Of a DNA stretch of 64,000 bases, positions 8,668 to 16,954 are shown one piece after another. The translations under genes and the position numbers were made by a program. The notes below the pieces were generated by a model. That model was given only the letters and a program-made list of their open reading frames with translations, ran no database searches and was not told the origin of the DNA. The stretch comes from G963666705 sp963666705 (GTDB lineage: Bacteria; Pseudomonadota; Alphaproteobacteria; CADEGL01), in NCBI GenBank assembly GCA_963666705.2, contig CAXXKO010000004.1, positions 124,001 to 188,000 on the forward strand, written 5' to 3'. Each line of letters opens with the position of its first letter. Positions within the stretch are counted from its first letter, which is position 1.

Positions 8668-9795
8668 TTACATCGGCGGGAGGGGCTGGGTCTCGGTTTG
8701 GGTGGTGATGCCGTGGCGCGCGAAATCGGCCGCGAAGTCGTCGAGATCGAGACGGCCGACACAAGGCCCGGCGCCAGGACCGCCCGCGCGGCCGTCGCGC
8801 AGGCGCCGGGCGAGCGCGAGCGCCGGCAGGGTCGGGATGGTGGGGCCAACGCCGCCGGCGGCGACGAGCGACCAGCAGGCCCGCGCGGGACGCCCGGCCG
8901 CGTCCCGGCCGGCGACCTCGACCACCATGCCGCCCCGGTCGGTGCCGAAGGGCTCGAGGAGTGCCGCGAGAAAGCGCATGGGCCGGGCGAGGGGGGCCAG
9001 GGAAGGCAGGATGCGAAGGCGCACGGCGAAGCCGGCGAAGGCGAGCCCGCGGTGGAGGAGCGCCAGCTCGAGGCCAGCAAAGAACTCGGCGGCGACGCGC
9101 GGCCGGTAGCGCTCGACCAGGAGATCCAGGTCCGGCGTCTCGCAGAGGGAGGCGAGGCGGCGGCCGAGGCCGGGGAATTCGCGCTCGTGGGTGAGACCCC
9201 AGCCGGGCGCGGTCGTCCAGCCCCCATCCCGGAACACGCGCACCGGCTGACCGGTATAGCTGAGGATGGCGCGGACCACGGCGAGGCCACGGGGCGCGCG
9301 GTTGCCCGGGCTGATGGCGACGCGGATGGTGTCGATGCCGCGCCAGCCCGCCGTGAGCCGGTCGAGGACGGCGTGGGAGAGGGCCGGGGTCGAGCTCGCG
9401 CCCGAAAGCACGAGAGTGCCCGCCGCGCGCGCGGCCGCGTCGAAGCGGCGTATCCCGGCGACGAAGGCGCGCCCGTCGGCCAGGTCGAGGTAATGGCAGC
9501 GCGCCTCGATGGCCGCCTCGATCAGTGCCGTCCCGCTCTCCTGGAACGGGCCGGCGGCGTCGATCGCCACATCCGCCGCCAGGCCGCGAAGGTCGTCGGC
9601 GACGATACGGTCGCGGTCGAGCACGGCCGCTTCGGTGGCCCCGCCGGAAGCGCGCTTCAGCCGATTGAGGGACGCCGCCGTGCGCCCGGCCAGGATGAGG
9701 GCGATGCCGGGCTCGCGCGCGAGCCCTTCGGCGAGGCGGCTGCCGAACACGCCCGTGGCGCCGATCAGGAGAACGCGAAGGGGGGCGGCGCTCAT
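8668..9795 (-). CDS. Saccharopine dehydrogenase-like NAD(P)-binding protein
   Basis: 375 residues from MSAAPLRVLLIGATGVFGSR; ATG codons 5 and 11 residues upstream are also in frame. The N-terminal Rossmann motif GATGVFG and the segment AAGPFQESGTALIEAAIEA are characteristic of the saccharopine_dh_N / trans-acting enoyl reductase-like superfamily. True lysine-pathway activity is unlikely given the partners. The preceding DUF4166 gene is often adjacent or fused to this family, which supports a joint role. Cytosolic or membrane-associated; substrate unknown. Confidence 0.8.
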   Translation of the reverse strand: MSAAPLRVLLIGATGVFGSRLAEGLAREPGIALILAGRTAASLNRLKRASGGATEAAVLDRDRIVADDLRGLAADVAIDAAGPFQESGTALIEAAIEARCHYLDLADGRAFVAGIRRFDAAARAAGTLVLSGASSTPALSHAVLDRLTAGWRGIDTIRVAISPGNRAPRGLAVVRAILSYTGQPVRVFRDGGWTTAPGWGLTHEREFPGLGRRLASLCETPDLDLLVERYRPRVAAEFFAGLELALLHRGLAFAGFAVRLRILPSLAPLARPMRFLAALLEPFGTDRGGMVVEVAGRDAAGRPARACWSLVAAGGVGPTIPTLPALALARRLRDGRAGGPGAGPCVGRLDLDDFAADFARHGITTQTETQPLPPM

Positions 9796-9844
9796 GCCCG
9801 GCTCATCCATGGGTTTGGGGCGGCGCATGGGACACGGCCCCGGC

Positions 9845-10723
9845 TCACGGCCGCCTCGCCGGCGCGCCTGGAAGGACCCGGTCGATCAGCCGGGAGGCGC
9901 GGCCGGCGGCGCGGACCATGTGGGGCAGCAGGGCGGCCGGCAGGCGGCGCGAGTGGACGTCGATGGCGTCCAGGTCCTCGATCGGGGCGAGGAGGCCCGC
10001 GATCCGCCGCCCCACGGCCGCGGGCGTCTCGCCGCCCGCCGCGGCTCGCAGCTCGGCGTAGAGGACGGTCTGGTGGATCAGCTCGCCCAGCCGCGGGTGA
10101 CGGAGGTCGAGCACGAAGGCGAACCAGCCGTCGCGGCAATTCATGTGGCTGACGGTCAGCCGAGGCAGGCCGAGCCAGCCGGGAAGCGCCGCGCGGCGCC
10201 CGAACAGCTCGAGGAAGTAACCCGCGCTCCGGAAGCACAGCGCCTGGTTCTCGACCGCGACGGTCAGCGCGATGTCGATGCCCCGGCCCAGATACTCCTC
10301 GAGGCCGGTCGGCCCGGCGAAGCGCTTGGCCGTGCGGATCACCTGCGGGAAACGGCCCCGCCGGCCATGGACACGGGTCCAGAGCTGGCCGCCGCCCGCC
10401 TCGTCCTCCGCCACCGCCGTCGTCGCCGGCACGAAGGCGTCGCGACCCAGCGGCAGGGGCGCTCCGATCAGCCGCGCCGCCTGGGCGAGCAGCCAGCCGG
10501 CGCGGCTCATCCGGGTTTCGACCACCTCGCCGGCATAGGCCGCGGTGCGCGCGCCCACCAGCCGCTTGGAGAAGCGCCGCCGCGTCGCCGGCGGCAGCTC
10601 GGCCCATGCCGCCGCGCCCAACAGCGCGCGGAAGCGAAGGTCGCCCAACGCTTGTGCCGGTGCGCGCCGCCGCACCGGCGCGAGCGCCCCTGTCGCAATT
10701 CGCTCATCCGTGGCGTCTTCCAT
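9845..10723 (-). CDS. DUF4166 domain-containing protein
   Basis: 292 residues. LGDLRFRALLGAAAWAELPP followed by TRRRFSKRLVG near residue 30, and the central segment EDEAGGGQLWTRVHGRRGRF, match the DUF4166 family as I know it. In many bacteria it accompanies or is fused to a saccharopine-dehydrogenase-like domain. Biochemical role unknown. It is the first gene of the three-gene unit DUF4166, saccharopine-like, MFS, and a palindromic operator lies 35 bp upstream of its ATG. Confidence 0.75.
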   Translation of the reverse strand: MEDATDERIATGALAPVRRRAPAQALGDLRFRALLGAAAWAELPPATRRRFSKRLVGARTAAYAGEVVETRMSRAGWLLAQAARLIGAPLPLGRDAFVPATTAVAEDEAGGGQLWTRVHGRRGRFPQVIRTAKRFAGPTGLEEYLGRGIDIALTVAVENQALCFRSAGYFLELFGRRAALPGWLGLPRLTVSHMNCRDGWFAFVLDLRHPRLGELIHQTVLYAELRAAAGGETPAAVGRRIAGLLAPIEDLDAIDVHSRRLPAALLPHMVRAAGRASRLIDRVLPGAPARRP

Positions 10724-10757
10724 GACCGACTCCGGAGCTTGTTCGTGTTCGTCAGCT

Positions 10758-10776
10758 ATTTCTGTAAAAACAGAAT
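10758..10776. promoter_or_regulatory. Predicted operator TTCTGT-N4-ACAGAA upstream of the DUF4166 operon
   Basis: TTCTGT-AAAA-ACAGAA at 10760-10775 matches in arm sequence and spacing the palindrome that overlaps the start of the neighbouring regulator gene at 11371-11390. It lies in the short gap between the regulator's stop and the DUF4166 start, where a repressor would block the operon promoter. Confidence 0.6.
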
Positions 10777-10793
10777 TAACAGGCCAAAAAAAC

Positions 10794-11381
10794 TCATGCC
10801 GCTTCGTCCTTCGTGGCGCCGCCCCGCCGGCGACCGATCGAAAGCAGGCCGACGACCTTCGATCCCATCTTGATGAGACGCACGAGCTGGGATTTGGGCA
10901 CGCCGAGCATCTGGGTGTACCAGCGGCTCATGGTCTCGATGAAGTCGAGCATCTCCTCGAGCCGCCTCAAGGCCGCCGGGCTGACCCGCGCATCGCCATC
11001 GGCCGCGGCGACACAGGCGCGCAGCGCGGCGGCGGCCGGGTCGATCTCCCGCTCCTTCCGCCCCTGGGCGATTCGGGTCATCATCTCCCAAATATCGGTC
11101 TCGGCCTCGAAATGGTCGCGGCGGTCGCCCATCACCGGCACCCGGCGCACGAGCTTCCAAGCCAGGAGCTCCTTGATCGAGTTGGAGACGTTGGAGCGGG
11201 CGAGGCCGAGCGCCTCGGCGATGTCCTCCGACGTCAGCGGCCCTTCCGAGAGGTAGAGCAGCGCATGGATCTGGGCGACGGAGCGGTTCACGCCCCACTG
11301 CCCGCCCAGGTCGCCCCAGTGCAGGATGAAGCGCTCGACGGCGGGAGGGAGGGTGTTCGAATTGCTGGTTATTTCTGTCAT
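10794..11381 (-). CDS. GbsR/MarR family transcriptional regulator
   Basis: 195 residues. The winged-helix segment LYLSEGPLTSEDIAEALGLA, then RSNVSNSIKELLAWKLVRRV, and the following GDRRDHFEAETDIWEMM are typical of the GbsR branch of MarR proteins. These bind palindromic operators and often respond to small compounds. The gene's ATG sits inside a perfect 20-bp palindrome, pointing to autorepression. The downstream DUF4166/saccharopine-like/MFS genes carry the same operator, so the regulator very likely controls that operon. Ligand unknown. Confidence 0.88.
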   Translation of the reverse strand: MTEITSNSNTLPPAVERFILHWGDLGGQWGVNRSVAQIHALLYLSEGPLTSEDIAEALGLARSNVSNSIKELLAWKLVRRVPVMGDRRDHFEAETDIWEMMTRIAQGRKEREIDPAAAALRACVAAADGDARVSPAALRRLEEMLDFIETMSRWYTQMLGVPKSQLVRLIKMGSKVVGLLSIGRRRGGATKDEAA

Positions 11382-11390
11382 GACAGAAAT
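11371..11390. promoter_or_regulatory. Perfect 20-bp palindromic operator over the regulator start
   Basis: ATTTCTGTCATGACAGAAAT at 11371-11390 is a perfect inverted repeat; the regulator's ATG is at its centre (11379-11381). Its core TTCTGT-N4-ACAGAA recurs at 10760-10775. The position suggests direct autorepression. Confidence 0.7.
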
Positions 11391-11453
11391 ATATGAATGC
11401 GGCGACCGAATGTCAAGGCCCGGAACGACCTTGGGAGCCTCGGAGGGGCGCCC

Positions 11454-13493
11454 TCAGAGGTCCTTGGCGATGCGCAGGCCGTCGTAGACGGCGGCGTGGA
11501 CGTTGCGCCCGGCGAGGGCGTCGCCGATGCGGAACAGGCGGAAGCGGCCGTCGGGGTTGGACACGATTCCTTGCGGCCGGCCGGCGACGAAGGCGGGCTG
11601 GTCGAGCTCGCCCAAATTGCGCGCGTGGGGCTTCAGGGCGAAGTAGAGCGCGTCGCACGCGATCGTGCCGTTGTCGGCCACCACCTGGTCGACGAGGCGC
11701 TCCTCCTCCCCGTCCGTATATTCGTTGGCGAGGACGGCGAGCAGCTTGTTGCCCTCGCGCGCCAGGGAGACGAGGCGCAGATCGGGCGTCATCACCACGC
11801 CGTGGGAATGGAAGTGGCGCATGAAGGCGGGGCGGTCGGTCTTGCCCACGTCCTCCGAGACGAGGCGGTCGGGTGTCGCGAGCTCGACGGCCGTGCCGCG
11901 CTCGGCCATGAAGGCGGCGGCGGTGGCGCCCGTGTAGTTGAGGCCGTCGTCATAGACGAGCGCGGACTCGGCCAGCGCCACCCGGCCCTCGAGCACGTCC
12001 CAAGCCGTGACCGCAAGGTCGTCGCCGATGAAGTCGCCCTTGCTGGCGCGCGCCCCGGTGGCGGCGATGACCACGTCGGGCGCCTCGGCCTCGACCGTCT
12101 CCGCCGTCGCCTCGACCCCGAGGCGGATATCGGCGCCAAGCTTGCGGAGCTGGAGCTCCTGATAGCGGGCGATGCCGGAGAGCGGCTCGCGCCACGCCGC
12201 CTTGGTGGCGAGGGCGAGCTGGCCGCCCAACTGGCCGTCCGCCTCGTAGAGGGTCACGTCGTGGCCGCGCTCGGCCGCCACCCGCGCCGCCTCGAGCCCG
12301 CCCGGCCCGCCGCCCACGACGACCACGCGCAGGGCCCGGGTGGCCTTGGCGAACGCGTGGGGGATGGCGGCCTCGCGGATCGTCGCCACGTTGTGCATGC
12401 AGAGGGCGTCGCGCCCTGCGCCCAAGAGATTGGTGCAGTAGTTGGCGCCGACGCAGGGGCGGATGTCCCCTTCCCGGCCCTCCTGCATCTTGCGCACGAT
12501 ATGGGGGTCGGCGATGTGCCCCCGGGTCATGGCCGCGAGGTCGACATGGCCCTCCTCCACCGCCCGCGCCGCCGTCTCGATATCGGCGATCTTCTGCGCA
12601 TGGAAGACCGGCACGTCCACCGCCTGGCGGATGGCGCTGGCCAGGGCCAGGAAGGGGGCCGAGGGGAGGTCGATGCTGGAGATGGCGTAGGTGCGGTGAT
12701 GGTGGGTGGTGGATTGGCCGCCGATCACGTCGATGAAATCGACCAAGCCGCGCTCGGCATGATAGCGGGCGATGGCGAGGCATTCCTCGAGGCCGTTGCC
12801 GCCGGCGATCAATTCGTCGGCCGACATGCGGATGCCGATGACGTAATCCGCGCTCACCGCGGCGCGCATGGCCTCCATCACCTCCACGCCGAAGCGCATG
12901 CGGCCCTCGAAGCCGCCGCCGTATCCGTCGGTGCGCTTGTTGACCAGCGGGCTCCAATGCTGGTCGATGAGCTGCAGGTGGGCGCATGAAAGCTCGATGC
13001 CGTCGATACCGGCCTCCTCGCAGCGCCGCGCCGCGTCGGCGAAATTGCGCACCACGCGCGGGTAGTCGTGGTCCTCCATGACCTTGGGGAAGGCGCGGTG
13101 CAGGCGCTCGCGCACGGAAGAGGGCGCCAGGAGCGGCAGCCAGTTCTCGCCGTCCCAATGCATGCGCCGGCCCATCTGGACGAGCTGGATCATCACCGCG
13201 CCGCAATGGGCATGGACGGCGTCGGCGACGCGCCTCAGATGCGGGACGGCCGCGTCCTCGCGCACGCTGATGATGCCGTAGGGCCCCGACGGCGAATCGA
13301 GCGCCACCGAGGAGGAGCCGAGGATGGTGAGGCCGATGCCGCCCTCGGCCTTCTCGGCGTGGTAGCGGATGAAGCGGTCGGTGGGCACCCCGCCGGTCAC
13401 GTAGCCTGGGCCGTGGCTCGAGCTCATCACCCGGTTGCGGAGGGTGAGCGACTTGATGGTGAGGGGCTGGAGCAGCGCGTCGTAGTTGGCCAT
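11454..13493 (-). CDS. NADH:flavin oxidoreductase, DgcA/N-methylproline demethylase-like
   Basis: 679 residues from ATG 13493 (MANYDALLQPLTIKSLTLRN), with GGGAGG about 12 nt upstream. The frame stays open upstream but only as antisense. The N-terminal half is an old-yellow-enzyme TIM barrel (SSHGPGYVTGG, EAGIDGIELSCAHLQLIDQH). The C-terminal half is an FAD/NAD module (VVVVGGGPGGLEAARVAAERG). The cysteine cluster is CVGANYC...CMHN rather than the C-x2-C-x3-C of trimethylamine dehydrogenase, as in dimethylglycine/stachydrine demethylase relatives. It probably removes N-methyl groups or reduces an enone. A SAM methyltransferase and an M24 creatinase fragment lie nearby at 16.6-17.8 kb. Confidence 0.82.
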   Translation of the reverse strand: MANYDALLQPLTIKSLTLRNRVMSSSHGPGYVTGGVPTDRFIRYHAEKAEGGIGLTILGSSSVALDSPSGPYGIISVREDAAVPHLRRVADAVHAHCGAVMIQLVQMGRRMHWDGENWLPLLAPSSVRERLHRAFPKVMEDHDYPRVVRNFADAARRCEEAGIDGIELSCAHLQLIDQHWSPLVNKRTDGYGGGFEGRMRFGVEVMEAMRAAVSADYVIGIRMSADELIAGGNGLEECLAIARYHAERGLVDFIDVIGGQSTTHHHRTYAISSIDLPSAPFLALASAIRQAVDVPVFHAQKIADIETAARAVEEGHVDLAAMTRGHIADPHIVRKMQEGREGDIRPCVGANYCTNLLGAGRDALCMHNVATIREAAIPHAFAKATRALRVVVVGGGPGGLEAARVAAERGHDVTLYEADGQLGGQLALATKAAWREPLSGIARYQELQLRKLGADIRLGVEATAETVEAEAPDVVIAATGARASKGDFIGDDLAVTAWDVLEGRVALAESALVYDDGLNYTGATAAAFMAERGTAVELATPDRLVSEDVGKTDRPAFMRHFHSHGVVMTPDLRLVSLAREGNKLLAVLANEYTDGEEERLVDQVVADNGTIACDALYFALKPHARNLGELDQPAFVAGRPQGIVSNPDGRFRLFRIGDALAGRNVHAAVYDGLRIAKDL

Positions 13494-13521
13494 GGGACTC
13501 GGTGCCTCCCGTCTGTCGTGG

Positions 13522-14826
13522 TTAAAGTTGCCAGAGGCGGACACCGGGGGGCGGCGCGAGGCCGGGCCACACGCCCTTGAGGTCGGCAAGGAGGCCGCCC
13601 GGCGCCAGCAGGCCGGCCAGGGCCGCCGCATCCATGTCCCGATAGGCGTCATGGGCCACGGCGCCGACGACGCAAGCATAGCCCGAGAGCGGATCGAGGG
13701 CGGGCAGGAGTGCGAGGCCGTAATAGGCCGCCGCCTCGTCCGGGTCGGCCAGGGGATCGTGGACCTCGACCGTGTGGCCGCGGCCGCTGAGGGTCGCGAT
13801 CAGGTCGACCACCTTCGAGTTCCGCAAGTCCGGCACGTTCTCCTTGAAGGTGAGGCCGAGCACCAGGACGCGGCCCGGCCCGCTCCCGCTCCCGCCGTCG
13901 CCCGCCATGGCCGCATCGACGAGGCCGGCCAGATAGGCGCCCATGGCGTCGTTGACGCGCCGGCCCGCGAGGATGACCTCGGGGTGGTGGCCTACGCGCT
14001 GGGCGAATTCGGCCAGGTAGTAGGGATCGACACCGATGCAGTGGCCGCCCACGAGCCCCGGGCGGAAGGGCAGGAAGTTCCACTTGGTGCCCGCTGCCGC
14101 CAGCACGTCGTGAATGGAGATGCCGGCGCGGTTGAAGATCATCGCGACCTCGTTCACGAAGGCGATGTTGAGGTCGCGCTGGGCGTTCTCGATCACCTTC
14201 GCCGCCTCGGCCGTGCGGATATCCGGTGCAATGTGAATGCGGCCCGACGTTACCGCGCCGTAGACCGCGGCGAGCCGCTCGGCGACGGCCGGCGTCTGGC
14301 CCGCCACAACCTTGGTGATGCTCTCGATGGTGTGCTCCCGGTCGCCAGGATTGATGCGCTCGGGCGAATAGCCGAGGTGGAAGTCTCGCCCCGCGGCCAG
14401 GCCCGAAGCGGCGGCGACGGCGGGCCCGCAGACCTCCTCGGTGACGCCGGGGCTGACGGTGCTCTCGAGCACCACGATGGCGCCCGGGGCGAGGACGCCG
14501 CCCACGGCCGCGGCGGCGGCGCGCACGGCGCCCAGGTCGGGCCGGTTGTCCGCATCGATGGGCGTGGGCACCGTGATGATGAAGATGTCGGCGCCGGTCA
14601 TGTCGCCGGCGTCCGCGGTGACGGTGAGGGTGCTGTCTCCGAGGGTATCGGCATCGACCTCGCCCGTGCGGTCGTGGCCGGCGGCGAGCTCGGCGACGCG
14701 CGCCGCCGCGATATCGTAGCCCGTGACCGGGAAGTGGCGGGCCAGCGCCACCGCCAGCGGCAGCCCGACATAGCCCAGCCCGACGACGGCGATGCGCGGG
14801 GCATCGCTGGTGCTGCGTTCCGGCAT
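13522..14826 (-). CDS. tviB: Nucleotide-sugar dehydrogenase (UDP-HexNAc/UDP-Glc dehydrogenase, TviB/WbpO type)
   Basis: 434 residues. It has the N-terminal NAD motif VVGLGYVGLP, the central FxPGLVGGHCIGVDPYYL with catalytic Cys, and the C-terminal UDP-binding domain with GLTFKENVPDLRNSK. This is the three-domain UDP/GDP-sugar dehydrogenase family that oxidises the C6 hydroxyl to a uronic acid in two NAD-dependent steps. The sequence style is closest to the TviB/WbpO group that makes UDP-GalNAc uronic acid for capsules and O antigens. The exact sugar is inferred. It stands between the flavin oxidoreductase and a lipoprotein gene. Confidence 0.85.
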   Translation of the reverse strand: MPERSTSDAPRIAVVGLGYVGLPLAVALARHFPVTGYDIAAARVAELAAGHDRTGEVDADTLGDSTLTVTADAGDMTGADIFIITVPTPIDADNRPDLGAVRAAAAAVGGVLAPGAIVVLESTVSPGVTEEVCGPAVAAASGLAAGRDFHLGYSPERINPGDREHTIESITKVVAGQTPAVAERLAAVYGAVTSGRIHIAPDIRTAEAAKVIENAQRDLNIAFVNEVAMIFNRAGISIHDVLAAAGTKWNFLPFRPGLVGGHCIGVDPYYLAEFAQRVGHHPEVILAGRRVNDAMGAYLAGLVDAAMAGDGGSGSGPGRVLVLGLTFKENVPDLRNSKVVDLIATLSGRGHTVEVHDPLADPDEAAAYYGLALLPALDPLSGYACVVGAVAHDAYRDMDAAALAGLLAPGGLLADLKGVWPGLAPPPGVRLWQL

Positions 14827-14939
14827 GATCGACTAGTGCCCTGGTTCCCTCGGCCCGACCGCGCGTGGTCTATTGGCGCGGGCCCGGCTTGTCAATCAGA
14901 TGCCGGGCAGATGCCGGTGCCGGTATATCGGCTGATGCA

Positions 14940-15562
14940 CTAATCCTCGTCCGCGCCGGGGAGCCGGAGGAAGACACCCGGCTCGTCGAAGAGCCGGTCC
15001 TCCGGCACGGAGCGGATGAGTGCCACCAGCACGTCACGGCTCATGTCCAGGAGCAGATAGGGCACCTCCTCCCCGCCGTAGATGCCCGCGACCTCGCCCC
15101 CTGGGCGCGGCCCTCCTCTATCAGGCCCTCGATCGCGTTCGAGCTCATCCACCCAATGAGAAGCGCCCCCGCCGACGAGAGGTCGAGCCGCGCGATGATG
15201 GTGCCGGGCGGCTGGCCGGGCGCGGTGTAGTCGTCGCCCTCGCTCGGGTGGCGGCGGATGTTGGCGTAGACCCGGCCGTCGATCTCGGTCAGGTGGACGC
15301 TCGCCCGCAGCCAGCGGACGGCGTTGCCTTCCTCCCAGCCCACGGAGATGCCGATGGCGTCGAGCACGCGCGAATCCTCGCGCGCGGCAAGGCGCAGATA
15401 GAAGGCCCCGTCGTCGGCGGGCTGGAACCAGTTGCCGACGAAGGCCGCGGGGTCGGCCGCCGCTTCCGGGTCCGAGAGGGCGACCCGGGATTCGGGCGGC
15501 CCGCCGCAGGCCGCGAGGCCCAATGCCGCGACGATGACTGTGACGATCGCCAAGCGTCCCAT
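14940..15562 (-). pseudogene. Lipoprotein gene with a single-base frameshift
   Basis: From ATG 15562 the protein starts with a lipoprotein signal peptide, MGRLAIVTVIVAALGLAACGG (lipobox LAAC). The frame runs to about codon 155 (SSNAIEGLIEEGRAQG), then diverges. The neighbouring frame continues GEVAGIYGGEEVPYLLLDMS to ...EPGVFLRLPGADED and a stop at 14940. The two parts join naturally if one G is restored to the G5 run at 15097-15101. Either a real frameshift or a homopolymer sequencing error. No family recognised; an outer-membrane or periplasmic lipoprotein is expected. Confidence 0.7.
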
Positions 15563-15731
15563 GGCCCAGACTCCCCGTGGTTTATTCCTCCTTCATAAAT
15601 TGGGCGGTGGCCGGCCGGCGGCAAGGCCCGGGCGCGCGCGGCGACAACCGCGAATGCGCCGGTTTCGCCCGCGAGCGACTTGTGCCAGGAATGGGGACCG
15701 TGGCTCCCGCCGTTCGACACCGAGGATAGGA

Positions 15732-16595
15732 ATGACCGACGCCGCCCCGGGATCGCCGCGCGAGATCAACGCCGTCCTCTATGCCACCGATTTCACCGTG
15801 GGCGACGAGCCGGCCTTCCACCACGCGCTCAAGATCGCCACGGCGGCGCGGGCGCGGCTCGATATCCTGCACGCGGATGCCCGGGACATCGAGGACGTGA
15901 GCTGGACGGAGTTCCCCGAAGTCCGCCACACGCTCGAGCGTTTGGGCCTGATCGAGGCGGGTGCCAGGCGAAGCGCGGTGGCCGCGACGCTGGGCATCAG
16001 GATCAAGAAGATGCCGTCCCACGGTGGCGATCCCGCGCAGGCGATCGCGAGGCGTGCGATCGCGTTCCGCGCCGACCTGATCGTGCTGGCCACCCACGGG
16101 CGCATCGGCCTGCCGCGCTGGTTGAAGGGATCGGTCGCGGAATCGGCGGCGCGCCGGACCTGGGCCATGACCTTGTTCGTGCCGCACGACGCGCGCGGCT
16201 TCATCTCCGCCGAGACCGGCGCGGCCCGGCTGGAGCGCATCCTGGTGCCCGCCGATGTGACACCCCGGCCGGAGCCGGCGCTCGAGGCGGTGGCGGCGCT
16301 CACCCGGTTGCTGGGCGCGGCCCATGCCGAGCGCCGCCTCCTCCATGTCGGCGCGGCCGGCGGCGCGCCGAGCGTGCGCACGCCGGCCGGGCTCGAGCGG
16401 CCCCCGGTGCTCGCGACCCGCGCGGGCGGCGTCGTCGACGGCATCCTCGGCGCGGCGGCCGACATCGGCGCCGACCTGATCGTGATGTCGACCCACGGCC
16501 GCAACGGATTCCTCGACGCCGCGCGCGGCAGCACGACCGAGCAGGTGCTGCGCCGGGCGCCCCGCCCGCTCCTCGCCGTGCCCTGCCATATCTGA
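15732..16595 (+). CDS. Tandem universal stress protein (UspA) family
   Basis: 287 residues from ATG 15732, with AGGATAGG just upstream. Two Usp domains are visible. The first ends LATHGRIGLPRWLKGSVAES and the second ends MSTHGRNGFLDAARGSTTEQ; both carry the G-x2-G-x9-G-(S/T) nucleotide-binding pattern, so ATP binding is expected. Tandem Usp proteins are general stress factors in the cytosol. It is divergent from the lipoprotein gene and 25 bp ahead of the M24 fragment. Confidence 0.85.
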   Translation: MTDAAPGSPREINAVLYATDFTVGDEPAFHHALKIATAARARLDILHADARDIEDVSWTEFPEVRHTLERLGLIEAGARRSAVAATLGIRIKKMPSHGGDPAQAIARRAIAFRADLIVLATHGRIGLPRWLKGSVAESAARRTWAMTLFVPHDARGFISAETGAARLERILVPADVTPRPEPALEAVAALTRLLGAAHAERRLLHVGAAGGAPSVRTPAGLERPPVLATRAGGVVDGILGAAADIGADLIVMSTHGRNGFLDAARGSTTEQVLRRAPRPLLAVPCHI

Positions 16596-16620
16596 CCGCG
16601 AACGGGGAAGGAGACGGGGC

Positions 16621-16938
16621 ATGACCATCTTCAGCGGTGGCGAGATCGAGCGCCGGCATGCCGGCATCCGCGCGGCCCTCGGCGACAGCGAGGCGGCCGT
16701 CGCCTTCTCCTTCTTCCCGTCCTATTACCTGAGCGGCGTGCCCATCATCCCCTGGGGCCGCCCCACCATCACGGTCGTGCCGCGGGACGGGCCCGCGGCC
16801 ATGATCCTCGCGGAGGGGGAGGCGCCTCGGGCCGCCCGGCACTCACCCATCACCGAGATGCACACCTATTCCGACATGGACGGCCCCAGCGCCGCGTGCG
16901 CAACCTCCCTCCTCACCGGCCTCCTCGAGGTCGGCTAG
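16621..16938 (+). pseudogene. Truncated M24 peptidase/creatinase N-terminal domain
   Basis: 105 residues. FFPSYYLSGVPIIPWGRPTI and the following VVPRDGPAAMILAEGE, then EMHTYSD, match the creatinase-type N-terminal domain that precedes the pita-bread metallopeptidase domain in M24 proteins. A complete member has about 380-400 residues. The catalytic domain is absent and the next gene begins 16 bp after the stop, so this is probably a remnant. Start and ribosome site (GGGAAGGAG at 16605-16613) are intact, so a short product may still be made. Confidence 0.6.
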
Positions 16939-16954
16939 GGGGAGTCTGGGGGAC

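Noticed and set aside
7296..8708. Long plus-strand open frame of 470 codons
   Set aside because: Antisense to the MFS transporter; His- and Asp/Glu-rich low-complexity product typical of the shadow of a GC-rich gene.
8619..9290. N-terminal extension of the MFS frame by about 220 residues
   Set aside because: It is an out-of-frame reading of the saccharopine-dehydrogenase-like gene, rich in Ser/Arg/Pro.
13494..13679. N-terminal extension of the flavin oxidoreductase frame
   Set aside because: It overlaps the UDP-sugar dehydrogenase on the same strand and has no family similarity; ATG 13493 has a good ribosome site.
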